Positions 8,951 through 17,620 of a DNA stretch of 35,775 nucleotides are shown piece by piece; the first letter of the stretch is position 1; each line of letters opens with the position of its first letter. The notes beneath the pieces are model-generated. The model was not told where the DNA came from and ran no database searches. It saw nothing but the letters and a program-made list of their open reading frames with translations. Made by a program: the position numbers and the translations under genes. Location: the IMG/VR virus record IMGVR_UViG_3300017763_000066, positions 1-35,775 of that record, one strand, 5' to 3'. This DNA is from a virus.

Positions 8951-10993
8951 CTATATCCTCTGTGAATGTATGGTATAGAAACCTTCCCACTCAGCAGATT
9001 GAAAAGAACATGGCAAATAACTATCTGAAGTTATCTTTACTGTTACTCTGTCATTCTTAGATTGAATTGGAAATCTGAATGTTCCATCAGAAATGTTTAC
9101 GTCTTCAATAGTTGTTGATGGACTATTAATTACGTTACCACTAAATTCATATGTATTTGTACCTCTAGCTTCAGGTGTTACTTCTACTTTAAAGAAACCA
9201 GAGTCTTCGTAGTTAACTCTCATAGTTCTTAATTGTAATCTTCCTGATTGTACAGATTGTTTACCTTGGTTTTCTTTAACGTGTTGTTCTGAAAACTGGT
9301 ACTCGAATGTATAAGGGATTCCTATAGTTACTGTAGCTGCAGAATAATCTCCTGTAGCAGCAACTGTAGATGTTGTAGGTCTGGTTACTGTTATATCAGT
9401 ACCCTTCCTGCTTGACCATGCACCAGACTTTATTGCTTTGACTGTTCCGTCGTAGACGTATGGCAATGTCCAAGTTGTGATATTTGTTCCTGAATTGTAA
9501 GAACCTGAGACTGTAACTTTCCTGTCAACACGACTGCAGAAAGTAAGCCCAGAATCATTAGGATATTGAAGCTGTAATTTTTCAATGAATACTCCATCAC
9601 TTCTACTTATTACTATAAATAAATCGTTCTCTAATATTGTTACATCAAGTACACTTGAGCCTGTGTGCATATGCCACTCAGACCAACTTGATACTAGCTT
9701 AGTTGTTCCTTGCCAATACCATTTGTATATGTATAACTTAGAACGGTCTTCACTTGATAGCCCTACTAATATATCTTCATTAGATGAGGAGGCTAATTTA
9801 ACCACGTTTTTAGGTAAGTACTTAGGGCAATGGCTCGTGATTTCAGCAGCATCCACGATGACTGTATCACTCTCCACGTAATACTCACGAACAGACGTAA
9901 AGTCTCCTCGCTTAGACGTAAAATATAAGTAGTTCCCTGAAGCAACAGGCGAAACTTTTGTATCATTTTCAAACTCCGTACTAGGTACTATTGATATTGT
10001 TTTAGGTGTTAGTATTCCATTAGTCTCAATACTAAACTGTGTGTTGTCACTAAATAATGTTAGTGAATCATTAAAAGGAATTGCGTGTTTTAAGATAGAT
10101 ACTTTGGTGTGACTAACAGAAACATCTATAGGTGCATCATCTAAAACTGCAGTTACTGTTGTAGCAAAGAAATTAAAGAACTCGGCTGACTGACTAAAGA
10201 TAATATTTTCATCTGATAATAAACCTAGTCTATTTTTATAGAAGAATATATTATTAATATTTCTACCTACAAAAGAAGGATTAGGATTAGAATCTAAATC
10301 ACCTGCATCTCTATCAGCATATGTTTGTTTATCAAATGTAAATGAACCTGAAGTCAAAACTAAACTGTGAGGCATAGTAGTATTATCTAATTCATATATA
10401 ATCCCAGGCTTTACAGTTTCTTCATAAGTATTAGCACTTAATGCTTTTACAAAGTAATTATCAAAGTTATTATTTTGGTCACCAAGTATTTCATATACAT
10501 TACCTGTAGAAGCATTTGTAGGTAAATCAGCAAATTCTTGTACACTACTACTTACTGAACCAGATACTGTTGCAGTAGTCATGGCAACTGTCTTAGTTTT
10601 GTTAACAATAAAAGTAAAATCAGCTACTGTTACGAAAGCTAAATCTGTTTGTGGGTTATTACAATGTAAATAAGCTGTACCATTAGGTACGTTAACAGTT
10701 GCAGAATTACCTGCTAAATCAAAGGCTTGTATAGTGGCTGAACTGCTAGTTGCAGTAATAGCAATAATGTATTGATTAGCTTCATCACGATTAACAACGT
10801 GGATAGCTGCACCACTTACGGCTGAGTTTATAATTTTAGCAACGTGTTCTGTAGGTTGTCTTTTAATTAAGCCATCTATGATAGATGAAAAACCATTTAC
10901 TTGACTTTCCCCCTGTGTAGTCTGTCGCAACGTAGATGGTTGCTGACTAACCCCATTTAAGAGATTAGGTAGTCCTGTACTAACGAGAGGCAT
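8951..10993 (-). CDS. tail tubular protein B (nozzle), T7 gp12-like
   Basis: A 680-residue protein opening with PLVSTGLPNLLNGVSQQP, the signature N-terminus of gp12-type nozzle proteins, followed by LRQTTQGESQVNGFSSIIDGLIKRQPTEHVA. T7 gp12 is 794 residues. The rest is beta-rich, with the typical FVGRNINNIFFYKNRLGLLSDENIIFSQS region (about residues 240-270), which is conserved across the family. The C-terminus has strands and ends WEGFYTIHSQRI. It forms the lower part of the short tail and carries the fibers. An AGG site lies 7 bases before the ATG, and it is 4 bases downstream of the gp11-like gene. Confidence 0.95.
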   Translation of the reverse strand: MPLVSTGLPNLLNGVSQQPSTLRQTTQGESQVNGFSSIIDGLIKRQPTEHVAKIINSAVSGAAIHVVNRDEANQYIIAITATSSSATIQAFDLAGNSATVNVPNGTAYLHCNNPQTDLAFVTVADFTFIVNKTKTVAMTTATVSGSVSSSVQEFADLPTNASTGNVYEILGDQNNNFDNYFVKALSANTYEETVKPGIIYELDNTTMPHSLVLTSGSFTFDKQTYADRDAGDLDSNPNPSFVGRNINNIFFYKNRLGLLSDENIIFSQSAEFFNFFATTVTAVLDDAPIDVSVSHTKVSILKHAIPFNDSLTLFSDNTQFSIETNGILTPKTISIVPSTEFENDTKVSPVASGNYLYFTSKRGDFTSVREYYVESDTVIVDAAEITSHCPKYLPKNVVKLASSSNEDILVGLSSEDRSKLYIYKWYWQGTTKLVSSWSEWHMHTGSSVLDVTILENDLFIVISRSDGVFIEKLQLQYPNDSGLTFCSRVDRKVTVSGSYNSGTNITTWTLPYVYDGTVKAIKSGAWSSRKGTDITVTRPTTSTVAATGDYSAATVTIGIPYTFEYQFSEQHVKENQGKQSVQSGRLQLRTMRVNYEDSGFFKVEVTPEARGTNTYEFSGNVINSPSTTIEDVNISDGTFRFPIQSKNDRVTVKITSDSYLPCSFQSAEWEGFYTIHSQRI

Positions 10994-10997
10994 ATCA

Positions 10998-11603
10998 TCA
11001 CCTTATTGCTCTACGTGGTGCTCCACGAATTATTATTTTAGATACATCATAGTTATCAAGTAACATATTACTGTCTTCTGTCTGTGCTTCACATTGTTCA
11101 AAATAAACCATAGCTTCTGATTCATCTTTTTCTGTAAATCCACCTAAAGTATCTGAACCCATAAATCTACCTTGGAATCTTCTTGCAGACTTAACTGTAA
11201 CGTATCTCTTAACGTGCTCTGGTAAATCATTAAACTCTAATAGTAGAACCATATCTACATAATATGTACCTTCAAATGTTGTGAAGGAAAATTTCTTACG
11301 GTCATATAATCTTGTACCTCTTTGAACAACATCAACATCACTAGTAGAACCAGAAGTGTCTATTTTCACACAGTTACTAGGTACATTTAATTGTCCATCT
11401 GTATCTGGCACAATAGGATATTCATATTCAGTATTACAATGAAGTCCTTGAGATTGTAAAGACCTAGAAGTTTCATCTAATATTGACTTAGCAATAGATA
11501 CATCTACAAGTTGAGCATCATCTAAACTAGATACAGGAGACTCACCTATAGAAGCTAACATAATGTTAACTGCTTCAAGTTCTGTTGTTGGTGTAGTTGA
11601 CAT
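10998..11603 (-). CDS. tail tubular protein A (adaptor), T7 gp11-like
   Basis: A 201-residue protein (T7 gp11 is 196). It carries the family pattern TTELEAVNIMLASIGESPVSSLDD at the N-terminus, then a helix with LDETSRSLQSQG and the NTEYEYPIVPDTDGQLNVPSNC strands. This adaptor ring joins the portal to the nozzle. I chose the ATG at 11601-11603 because AGGA lies 6 bases upstream; a TTG two codons earlier is possible but has no better site. The gene starts just after the intrinsic terminator at 11615-11650, so its expression depends on readthrough past that hairpin or a promoter nearby, and it should be made in lower amounts than capsid protein. Confidence 0.95.
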   Translation of the reverse strand: MSTTPTTELEAVNIMLASIGESPVSSLDDAQLVDVSIAKSILDETSRSLQSQGLHCNTEYEYPIVPDTDGQLNVPSNCVKIDTSGSTSDVDVVQRGTRLYDRKKFSFTTFEGTYYVDMVLLLEFNDLPEHVKRYVTVKSARRFQGRFMGSDTLGGFTEKDESEAMVYFEQCEAQTEDSNMLLDNYDVSKIIIRGAPRRAIR

Positions 11604-11614
11604 AATCAATCCTG

Positions 11615-11650
11615 TAAAAAAAAGCGAAAGCCAAATGAATGACTCTCGCT
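11615..11650 (-). terminator. intrinsic terminator directly downstream of capsid gene (Tphi-like position)
   Basis: Read on the minus strand, a 10-bp stem (AGCGAGAGTC with GGCTTTCGCT, two G-T pairs) closes an 8-base loop and runs into eight T residues. It begins 10 bases after the capsid stop codon and ends before the gp11-like gene. T7 has its single phage-polymerase terminator, Tphi, at the same place between genes 10 and 11, so the position is conserved. It would set a high capsid to tail protein ratio. Confidence 0.9.
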
Positions 11651-11660
11651 ATGATTAAAA

Positions 11661-12614
11661 TTAAGCAGTTTGAATTTGTACTGCAGCCTCTGGACGTAGT
11701 GCACCATGACCCATTGCATACTTTGCAACCATTAGTGTACCTTGTCTTCGGATGTCGTACTCTGATTCAACAGCTAAATCCATTAACTTAACTGTACCTA
11801 CAGCAGAAGTATGAGCAATAATTGCAACTGTGTTAGATGCGTTAATTACCTGTGCTCCACCTGCACCACCTGCATCAACTCCAGTACCAGTTACGTTACC
11901 AGTTGGTAGATGAGGGGTCTTAATTAGGTTAATACCTGCTAACTGAGGGATTGTACCTTCAGCAATAGAACCTCTACCTGAGAAGTCTACATTAACAGCA
12001 TTAGTAGCATTAGCTAATAGGTAATACTGTTCAGGTTTTAGATAACAGAATCTTCCTTCTGATGGTACATAACCGTCATCTAGTGCTTCAGCAGCATCAA
12101 AGATTGAAGTAATCAATGAAGCAGCAGATGTATTAGCATCTGAATCTGTAATAATTGTACCTGCTTCGTAACCTGAGTCACCTACGTTTGCAGTTCCTGC
12201 AGCAGCTTGAAGCATAGTTTGAAGAACGTGCTTATCCATTTGGAAAGCTAGTGCTCTACCCATCTCTGACGAATATACAGAACGAACATCATAATGGTTC
12301 TTAGCTTCTTGAATATTTGCAATGAAGTGGTTAGAGATTAGAAGGTCATTAATAGTAATAACTTTCTCTGCGTGATTTAGGGCTGTGCCTGTTATCTCAT
12401 TTCCTGGGGTATGATATGCAGCAGAACTTCTACCCATAACTGGGAACTGTGCAGACTTACCTGATGCGATTGTACGTATCATGTGCTTGTCGGCTGTAAC
12501 AGTAGTCTGCTCGAAAGAAGTTAATACTTCCCCAGAGAACTGTTTAAGAAACATAGCATCAGCAGTACCAGTATTATTAACTTTACCGATATCTGATATA
12601 GTTGCGTTTGACAT
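11661..12614 (-). CDS. major capsid protein, T7 gp10A-like
   Basis: A 317-residue HK97-fold capsid protein (T7 gp10A is 345). Key stretches: DAMFLKQFSGEVLTSFEQ (about residues 19-36), RTIASGKSAQFPVMGRSSAAYHTPGNEI (about 48-75), and the central DKHVLQTMLQAA helix (about 128-139), all conserved in this family. AGGAG lies 8 bases before the ATG. It follows the scaffold gene after a 132-base leader and is followed by a strong terminator, which suits high expression. I see no frameshift signal for a longer gp10B-type form, though I could not test this fully. Confidence 0.96.
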   Translation of the reverse strand: MSNATISDIGKVNNTGTADAMFLKQFSGEVLTSFEQTTVTADKHMIRTIASGKSAQFPVMGRSSAAYHTPGNEITGTALNHAEKVITINDLLISNHFIANIQEAKNHYDVRSVYSSEMGRALAFQMDKHVLQTMLQAAAGTANVGDSGYEAGTIITDSDANTSAASLITSIFDAAEALDDGYVPSEGRFCYLKPEQYYLLANATNAVNVDFSGRGSIAEGTIPQLAGINLIKTPHLPTGNVTGTGVDAGGAGGAQVINASNTVAIIAHTSAVGTVKLMDLAVESEYDIRRQGTLMVAKYAMGHGALRPEAAVQIQTA

Positions 12615-12746
12615 ATAAATGTCTCCTTATTGTAAAAAGTTGAAATAAAAGTGCGTTCCAACATTCCTACCGTACACATGAGTATCCTCGCAAGGGTCTA
12701 GTCTTTGGTTTGATGTTTTGAACTTATAGCTTCCTTGTTAGGAAGA
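12615..12746 (-). promoter_or_regulatory. leader region upstream of capsid gene, with a hairpin
   Basis: This 132-base gap separates the scaffold stop from the capsid start. A short perfect inverted repeat (CTTCCT with AGGAAG, loop of 4, at 12730-12745) lies just after the scaffold stop and has no T-tract, so it is not a simple terminator. T7 has a strong phage promoter and an RNA processing site before gene 10, so this is the best place to look for the phage promoter. I cannot name the promoter sequence because no repeat consensus is evident to me. Confidence 0.45.
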
Positions 12747-13472
12747 CTATGATAATTTGCTTCGTCCTAGCTTCTTCTCTACCGTTGCTCTAAAAGCAGG
12801 GTCTTTAGAATAAGCAGGATTTTTCATATCGGTTGTAACTTGTGCCCAACTTTGGTATGTGTCCACAGACTCTGAGGGTCTACCCCCAACCAAATTTGGT
12901 TCTACTCCGACCATATTTTTGTAACGTGCATTTAATGCTTCGACTGCTAGTTTAGCTTGAGCCATATCTCCTGAATTAACAGCAAGATTAAAAGCATCTT
13001 TCTCAGCTTGATTCATATTATCGGCTGCCCATTCTGTCATCTGTGTGTAGTTCTCTTCTCCACCTACAGTATTAAAAATGTCACCTTTAATATTATCAGT
13101 TAGTGATTGTTGTCCTTGTATATATGAATCTACAATATTTTTAGGTATACCTTTAGATTCAAGTTCAGCATATGTTTCAGCAGATAACTCTCCGTTCTCC
13201 ATATACTCTTCACTCATAGCATCAAAATTTAAACCAACACTTTCGACAGCTTCTTTTGCTTCTTCTGTAGGTGTTGATTCAGTTTCTTCAACTGGTGTTT
13301 CTTCTTGTCTTGATTTAGTAAATTGCTTTTCCAGTTCTCCATAGGCTTTAGCCATATCTTCTGGAGACTTAAATTTTTCAGGTAACCACTCAGGACGTTC
13401 TTGTACTACCTCTTCTTCTGGTGCTTCGCTTCCTGTAATGTTACCTTCCATCTGTATTGTTTCTGTACTCAT
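12747..13472 (-). CDS. capsid scaffolding protein, T7 gp9-like
   Basis: A 241-residue, very acidic protein lying between portal and capsid genes, as gp9 does in T7 (307 aa). The N-terminus is rich in E and T and looks disordered, with a conserved-looking RPEWLPEKFKSPEDMAKAYGELEKQF segment (about residues 25-50) that is typical of podophage scaffolds. The C-terminus is basic (ATVEKKLGRSKLS), as expected for the capsid-binding helix-turn-helix end of scaffolds. Its ATG overlaps the stop of the preceding 51-residue gene (ATGA), so translation is probably coupled; the nearest AGG is rather far upstream. Confidence 0.9.
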   Translation of the reverse strand: MSTETIQMEGNITGSEAPEEEVVQERPEWLPEKFKSPEDMAKAYGELEKQFTKSRQEETPVEETESTPTEEAKEAVESVGLNFDAMSEEYMENGELSAETYAELESKGIPKNIVDSYIQGQQSLTDNIKGDIFNTVGGEENYTQMTEWAADNMNQAEKDAFNLAVNSGDMAQAKLAVEALNARYKNMVGVEPNLVGGRPSESVDTYQSWAQVTTDMKNPAYSKDPAFRATVEKKLGRSKLS

Positions 13473-13624
13473 AAGGGTTTATTGCCTTTTTTAATTAAAT
13501 TGCCATTGTCTTTAATATAAGTAACCCCTATTTCAGCTTTGTCTGTTCCCTGCCATTTAGGATAACTTTTCTCTTTAGGAGTTTCCTTTTTAGGTTCTAG
13601 TTCTTTTAGACTTTTTTCTGCCAT
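13469..13624 (-). CDS. 51-residue protein between portal and scaffold genes
   Basis: A short frame fills the gap between portal and scaffold exactly. It starts one base after the portal stop, has GAGGA 5 bases before its ATG, and ends in an ATGA overlap with the scaffold gene. The protein (MAEKSLKELEPKKETPKEKS, then YPKWQGTDKAEIG and a basic end) is lysine-rich and hydrophilic, with no membrane segment. The tight spacing and good ribosome site argue that it is real. Its position suggests a head-assembly or minor structural role, but I recognise no family. Confidence 0.75.
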   Translation of the reverse strand: MAEKSLKELEPKKETPKEKSYPKWQGTDKAEIGVTYIKDNGNLIKKGNKPL

Positions 13625-13625
13625 T

Positions 13626-15197
13626 CTATTCCTCTACAGTTTCTTGTTGATTTTGTTGTAACTTTTCTTCATTACTACCTTTAACAATTTCTTTAGCTAC
13701 AGATGGTGCTGCATCTTGCATAGTCTGCATCATCATTTGTTCTTGTTGTGCTTGTTGTTGCTGTTGCATTTCAGCTTGAAGTTGTTGTTCAGTCTTTATA
13801 AGACCAATAGTATCAATGCCATGACCAGTAGCTAGTCTTGCAACTAGGTCATTAAAGTTAATCATTTGTATTGCTTGTGGATTTGCTTGTGCTAATTGCA
13901 TCAAATCCTGAACATAACCTCTTAACTTGTTAAGGTCATTTCCTCTACCTAATGCTTCTACCCCTGTAACAATAACAGGTGTAACTGAACCTTTAGGTAA
14001 CTTAGGTATTTTCTTAGATGTAGACATCCTGTCCATTAATATATGAACAATAGGTAACTGCATCTCTTGAGACAGAATAGAATACACACCACCTAAAGCT
14101 GACTCTAATTCTTGAGCCATAAATCTTATCTCTTCGGCTGTAACTCTTTCTGCATCTCTTTGTATAGATGTATTTAATAAGAAAGCAAATGCTAATCTAT
14201 CTTCAATTCTCTTAACTGTTTCTAAGACAACTCTCAAGTCACTACTTTTTTCAGTCTGTAGTACTTTAACATCATCAGGAGAACCAACTATAACTGCACC
14301 ATTCTTAGCATTAGTTAGGTCACGTCTCTTTACAGATGCGTTTGGTCTAACTAAGAATACTAATTTAGATGAAGCTGCAGCAGCACTCACTATAGATTCC
14401 ATTAAGCCTTCTAGTGACTTTAGGTCACCAAGGTATTCTTCAACGTAAGACCTTCCATAGTCTTCACCATCTAGGTGAACCATACGTAAGGCTCTCCAAG
14501 GTAATAGTTCTTTCTTATAAGTTCCTTCTGAATCAGGAACTACCATACCTTCTACTTCTTGGTATATATAGTATTCGTCTTCTTTAGTTCTAGTTACTTT
14601 AGTATAAATCTTTATATCTTTTTCAGATGTATAATCTATACCATCCATACCTTCAGGTAATACTTTAGGAGATACAGTTTCTTCTACTATAACTTCTAAC
14701 AGTTCTCCGTTAGGGTCACGTTTACATACATAACTAGATAAAGGAAATACCCTTACTCCACCTTTTTTTGGTAGATGAAGTAACACATTACCTGATACTA
14801 TAAGATGCTTTAATGCCTCAAAGACATGAACTCTCATGGCAGAGTTTTCTATCTCTCCCATAACCTCACGTTCTACACCTGCTAAACCTTGTTCTATTTG
14901 TGCTCTTAACTGTCCATCTTGGTCTAATTCCATTTTGGTTTTTGTGTCCATTGCCAAACGGAAGAAAGGAGAGTTAGGAGGAAATAAAAGTAATAGTAGT
15001 TTAGAAGCTAAATTATTGACACCTCTAGCACCTGTACTTTGGAAAGGTTGGTATAAGTCTGTAGCAGAACTGAAACCTTCAGGTGTTATAAGGGATGGTA
15101 ATGTAAGTTCAGAACATTCTCTTGCTCTGTCTAAGTATATTTCCCTGTCCCCTGTAAATTTGTGATATCTTTGGGAGCATGAAATATTATTTATCAT
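13626..15197 (-). CDS. portal (head-tail connector) protein, T7 gp8-like
   Basis: A 523-residue portal protein (T7 gp8 is 536). The N-terminal motif YLDRARECSELTLPSLITPEGFSS..DLYQPFQSTGARGVNNLASKLLLLLFPPN (about residues 21-75) is the family hallmark. The helical stem and the AERVTAEEIRFMAQELESALGGVYS segment (about 356-380) are also as expected. The C-terminus holds a long glutamine-rich stretch (QQLQAEMQQQQQAQQEQMMMQ) like the barrel end of other marine portals. AGGA lies about 7 bases before the ATG. The twelve-subunit ring is the site of DNA entry and exit and binds terminase. Confidence 0.96.
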   Translation of the reverse strand: MINNISCSQRYHKFTGDREIYLDRARECSELTLPSLITPEGFSSATDLYQPFQSTGARGVNNLASKLLLLLFPPNSPFFRLAMDTKTKMELDQDGQLRAQIEQGLAGVEREVMGEIENSAMRVHVFEALKHLIVSGNVLLHLPKKGGVRVFPLSSYVCKRDPNGELLEVIVEETVSPKVLPEGMDGIDYTSEKDIKIYTKVTRTKEDEYYIYQEVEGMVVPDSEGTYKKELLPWRALRMVHLDGEDYGRSYVEEYLGDLKSLEGLMESIVSAAAASSKLVFLVRPNASVKRRDLTNAKNGAVIVGSPDDVKVLQTEKSSDLRVVLETVKRIEDRLAFAFLLNTSIQRDAERVTAEEIRFMAQELESALGGVYSILSQEMQLPIVHILMDRMSTSKKIPKLPKGSVTPVIVTGVEALGRGNDLNKLRGYVQDLMQLAQANPQAIQMINFNDLVARLATGHGIDTIGLIKTEQQLQAEMQQQQQAQQEQMMMQTMQDAAPSVAKEIVKGSNEEKLQQNQQETVEE

Positions 15198-15201
15198 TAT
15201 A

Positions 15202-15435
15202 CTATCCTACGTTTAATCCTGCACCTGTTGCTGAACCCCCTGAACCAATACTCAAGTCTGTTCTTAAAGATGTCTTACCTTTTTTCTTAGACTTAGTAGT
15301 ATTAGTAGACTTATTAACTTTACTAGCTTTATCAACTTGGTGTGGTGTTGAATCATAAATCTCTTGCTTAGTAGGCTCTTCTATTACTGGTGGTGGTGGG
15401 GGTGGTGGGGCAGGTCTTGACCTTGGCATACACAT
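15202..15435 (-). CDS. small proline-rich protein upstream of portal
   Basis: I chose the ATG at 15433-15435 (77 residues, beginning MCMPRSRPAP) because AGGA lies about 9 bases upstream and this start falls just after the previous gene's stop. A run of seven prolines (about residues 10-16) is followed by a K/S/T-rich basic linker and a glycine-rich end (SIGSGGSATGAGLNVG). Short 'MC...PPPPP' proteins before the portal recur in marine podophages and are annotated as hypothetical or structural. The role is unknown; a head or head-tail contact is plausible from position. Confidence 0.75.
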   Translation of the reverse strand: MCMPRSRPAPPPPPPPVIEEPTKQEIYDSTPHQVDKASKVNKSTNTTKSKKKGKTSLRTDLSIGSGGSATGAGLNVG

Positions 15436-15440
15436 GAATC

Positions 15441-15641
15441 TTAATCCTCGTTCTGTTGTTCTTCCCTCTTTTGTAATTCTACAAGCCAATTAACTACTGA
15501 CCTTTGTCCACCTTTAAACATGAGTTCTTCGATAGACATACCTAGTTCGGCAGATTTTTCTGGGAATACTTCATTTAATTTATCTACTAATTGGCTTCCA
15601 GTATAGGGTAAAGAATCTTCGTCTTGATTATTTAAAGCCAT
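15441..15641 (-). CDS. small hypothetical protein upstream of portal cluster
   Basis: A 66-residue acidic protein with AGGA 6 bases before its ATG. It has a helical pattern (SQLVDKLNEVFPEKSAELGMSIEELMFKGGQRSVVNWLVELQKREEQ) with regular hydrophobic positions, like a small helical bundle or DNA/protein-binding module. It begins 24 bases after the reductase gene and ends 5 bases before the proline-rich gene, at the border between metabolism and virion modules. No family is recognised. Confidence 0.72.
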   Translation of the reverse strand: MALNNQDEDSLPYTGSQLVDKLNEVFPEKSAELGMSIEELMFKGGQRSVVNWLVELQKREEQQNED

Positions 15642-15665
15642 GATAGTCCTCTTTATGAGAGGGCA

Positions 15666-17360
15666 TTAGGAACATTCCTTTTGCCCTGTGGTTGGGTCAA
15701 TAAAACAAGCCTCTGCTTTAGGCTTATCTTCTTTAACTTCATTTAAGATACCATATCTTTTACCTGCAGCACGAAAGGTTGTTATACCTTTACATCCTAG
15801 TTCCCAAGCATTTGTATATAGTTTCTTAAAGTCTTCGTAAGTAACATCATCACCTACATTACAAGTCTTACTAACAGCACTATCAATATACTTAGATGTA
15901 ATAGCTAGTACTTCTAAATGTTCTTGTGCACTAATTTCGTTAGCAGTTCTACTCTTAACACCTTGCGTGTAAGCATAGTCTTCTACTCGTTCTATCTGGT
16001 GTCCATCAAACTGTTGTATAGTTCTGTCATAGAACAATGAGTAAGGTGGTTCAATACCTGAACTCACGTTATCTGCAGTAAGAGAGATAGTTCCTGTTGG
16101 TGCAATAGAAGTTAGGTGAGAGTTTCTAATACCATTCTGTAATATCTTTTCTTTTACCCAATCAGGTAATGTCTGTATGTATTTACTTTTCATGTAATGG
16201 TATTGGTCATACAATGGGAAAGAACCTTTTTCTTTTGCAAGGTCTGCACTAGTTGCATAACAGTAGTCTCTTAATGTTGCCATTACTTTTTCTGTAAACT
16301 TATTAAAGCCTTCAGAAGCATATGGATAACCACACATCTCTGCAGCATTAGATAAGGCTGTAACTCCTAGTCCCATTCTTCTCTTGTTCTCAGCTTCTGT
16401 TCTTTGTTCTTTCAATGGGTATATAGTTCTATCGACTACGTTATCCATTGCTCTAACAACAGTAGCTATGTCACCTGTAAACAAACCAAAGTCAAACTTC
16501 TTGTCAGTTACATACTTAACTAAGTTAAATGAACCTAGAAGACAAGCACCGTATGGTGGCAATGGTTGTTCTCCACATGGATTAGTTGCAGCAATAGTTT
16601 CACAGTAATATAGATTGTTCATCTTGTTGATGGTATCTATAAATAAAACCCCAGGCTCTGCCCAATCCCATGTACTTCTCATTATCATATCCCACAAGGC
16701 AACAGGGTCTACTTCCTTGTAGACTTTACCTTCATAGGTTAGAGGAAAAGGTCGTTCTTCTTTTAGACATCTCATAAACTCATCTGTAACTCCAACAGAA
16801 ATATTAAATCCTGTTAATGAAGTAGAGTCATGTTTAGCTGTGATGAATTGCTCAATGTCTGGATGGTCAATTCTAAGTACACCCATCTGTGCACCACGTC
16901 TGTGACCTGATGATGCGATAGTCTGACAGATAGAATCATAGATACCCATGAAAGACACAGAGCCTGATGCCCTTGAGTCCAAAGATTTTATAAGGTCACC
17001 TCTTGGACGTAGCTTAGAGAAGTCATAACCTATACCACCACCACGTCTCATAGTCTCAGATGCTTCGGTGGCTCGTGCCATTATAGATTCCATAGAATCA
17101 TCAATAGTCCCAGACACAAAACAGTTAAATGCTGTAGTCTGTCTTGCAGCACCCATAGCATTTTGTACTCTACCTGCAGGAAGAAACCTCATGTTACGTA
17201 ACGCATCTTTGAAATCTTCAAAGTGTGTAGGTGAATCTTTCAATGCACCTGCAATACGAACTACCTTACTATAAAAGTCTTCTCCTGTTTGTCTGTATTT
17301 TTGTGTGTCTATTTCTTCTGATAATGGTAGTGTCATTCCATAATGCTGATTAGGTATCAT
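15666..17360 (-). CDS. nrdJ: ribonucleotide reductase, adenosylcobalamin-dependent (class II) type
   Basis: A 564-residue reductase that turns ribonucleotides into deoxyribonucleotides for phage DNA synthesis. Visible elements: first redox cysteine C80 in AFNCFVSG; phosphate-binding and glycine-rich region around RRGGGIGYDFSKLRPRG (about 106-121); catalytic loop NPCGE at 260-264 (C262, E264); second redox cysteine C273 in GACLLGSFNL; and a C-terminal GCKGITTFRAAGKR. The C-terminal cysteines C552 and C563 are ten residues apart rather than in a CxxC pair. There is no N-terminal ATP cone and no small-subunit or glycyl-radical activase gene nearby, which favours a stand-alone B12 enzyme. Its ATG overlaps the stop of the DUF3310 gene. 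The class is inferred from the motifs and the missing partners; the fold itself is certain. Confidence 0.9.
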   Translation of the reverse strand: MIPNQHYGMTLPLSEEIDTQKYRQTGEDFYSKVVRIAGALKDSPTHFEDFKDALRNMRFLPAGRVQNAMGAARQTTAFNCFVSGTIDDSMESIMARATEASETMRRGGGIGYDFSKLRPRGDLIKSLDSRASGSVSFMGIYDSICQTIASSGHRRGAQMGVLRIDHPDIEQFITAKHDSTSLTGFNISVGVTDEFMRCLKEERPFPLTYEGKVYKEVDPVALWDMIMRSTWDWAEPGVLFIDTINKMNNLYYCETIAATNPCGEQPLPPYGACLLGSFNLVKYVTDKKFDFGLFTGDIATVVRAMDNVVDRTIYPLKEQRTEAENKRRMGLGVTALSNAAEMCGYPYASEGFNKFTEKVMATLRDYCYATSADLAKEKGSFPLYDQYHYMKSKYIQTLPDWVKEKILQNGIRNSHLTSIAPTGTISLTADNVSSGIEPPYSLFYDRTIQQFDGHQIERVEDYAYTQGVKSRTANEISAQEHLEVLAITSKYIDSAVSKTCNVGDDVTYEDFKKLYTNAWELGCKGITTFRAAGKRYGILNEVKEDKPKAEACFIDPTTGQKECS

Positions 17361-17620
17361 CCCTGTTCCTCTTCCTTCTTAATAATAAAATCTATGTACT
17401 GTCTTGCTTTCTTTAAATCAGTAATGCCATTCTTCATCTGCCAACGCATGATGTACTTAATGATGTTACCTTCACAAAACCCTAAGTCATTTTCCATAAT
17501 GAAAGTTATAGGTTCTATCTTCCATTGACTGTAATGCTTGGGGTCTATTGGACTACTATCGTCTTCCTTTTCCATCTCTTCATTTATCCTTCTAACCATG
17601 TAGTTTGCATAAGACTCCAT
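17357..17620 (-). CDS. DUF3310 protein (T7 gp1.7-related domain)
   Basis: An 87-residue protein with the DUF3310 signature: DPKHYSQWKIEPITFIMENDLGFCEGNIIKYIMRW, then GITDLKKARQYIDFII. The PxHY and GNxIKYxxR motifs are the conserved core. In T7 the larger gp1.7 protein with this domain has nucleotide kinase activity, so a nucleotide-linked function is possible. It sits between the exonuclease and the reductase and overlaps both by a few bases, which fits a nucleotide-recycling unit. The small size leaves catalysis unproven. GGAG lies 9 bases before the ATG. Confidence 0.85.
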   Translation of the reverse strand: MESYANYMVRRINEEMEKEDDSSPIDPKHYSQWKIEPITFIMENDLGFCEGNIIKYIMRWQMKNGITDLKKARQYIDFIIKKEEEQG

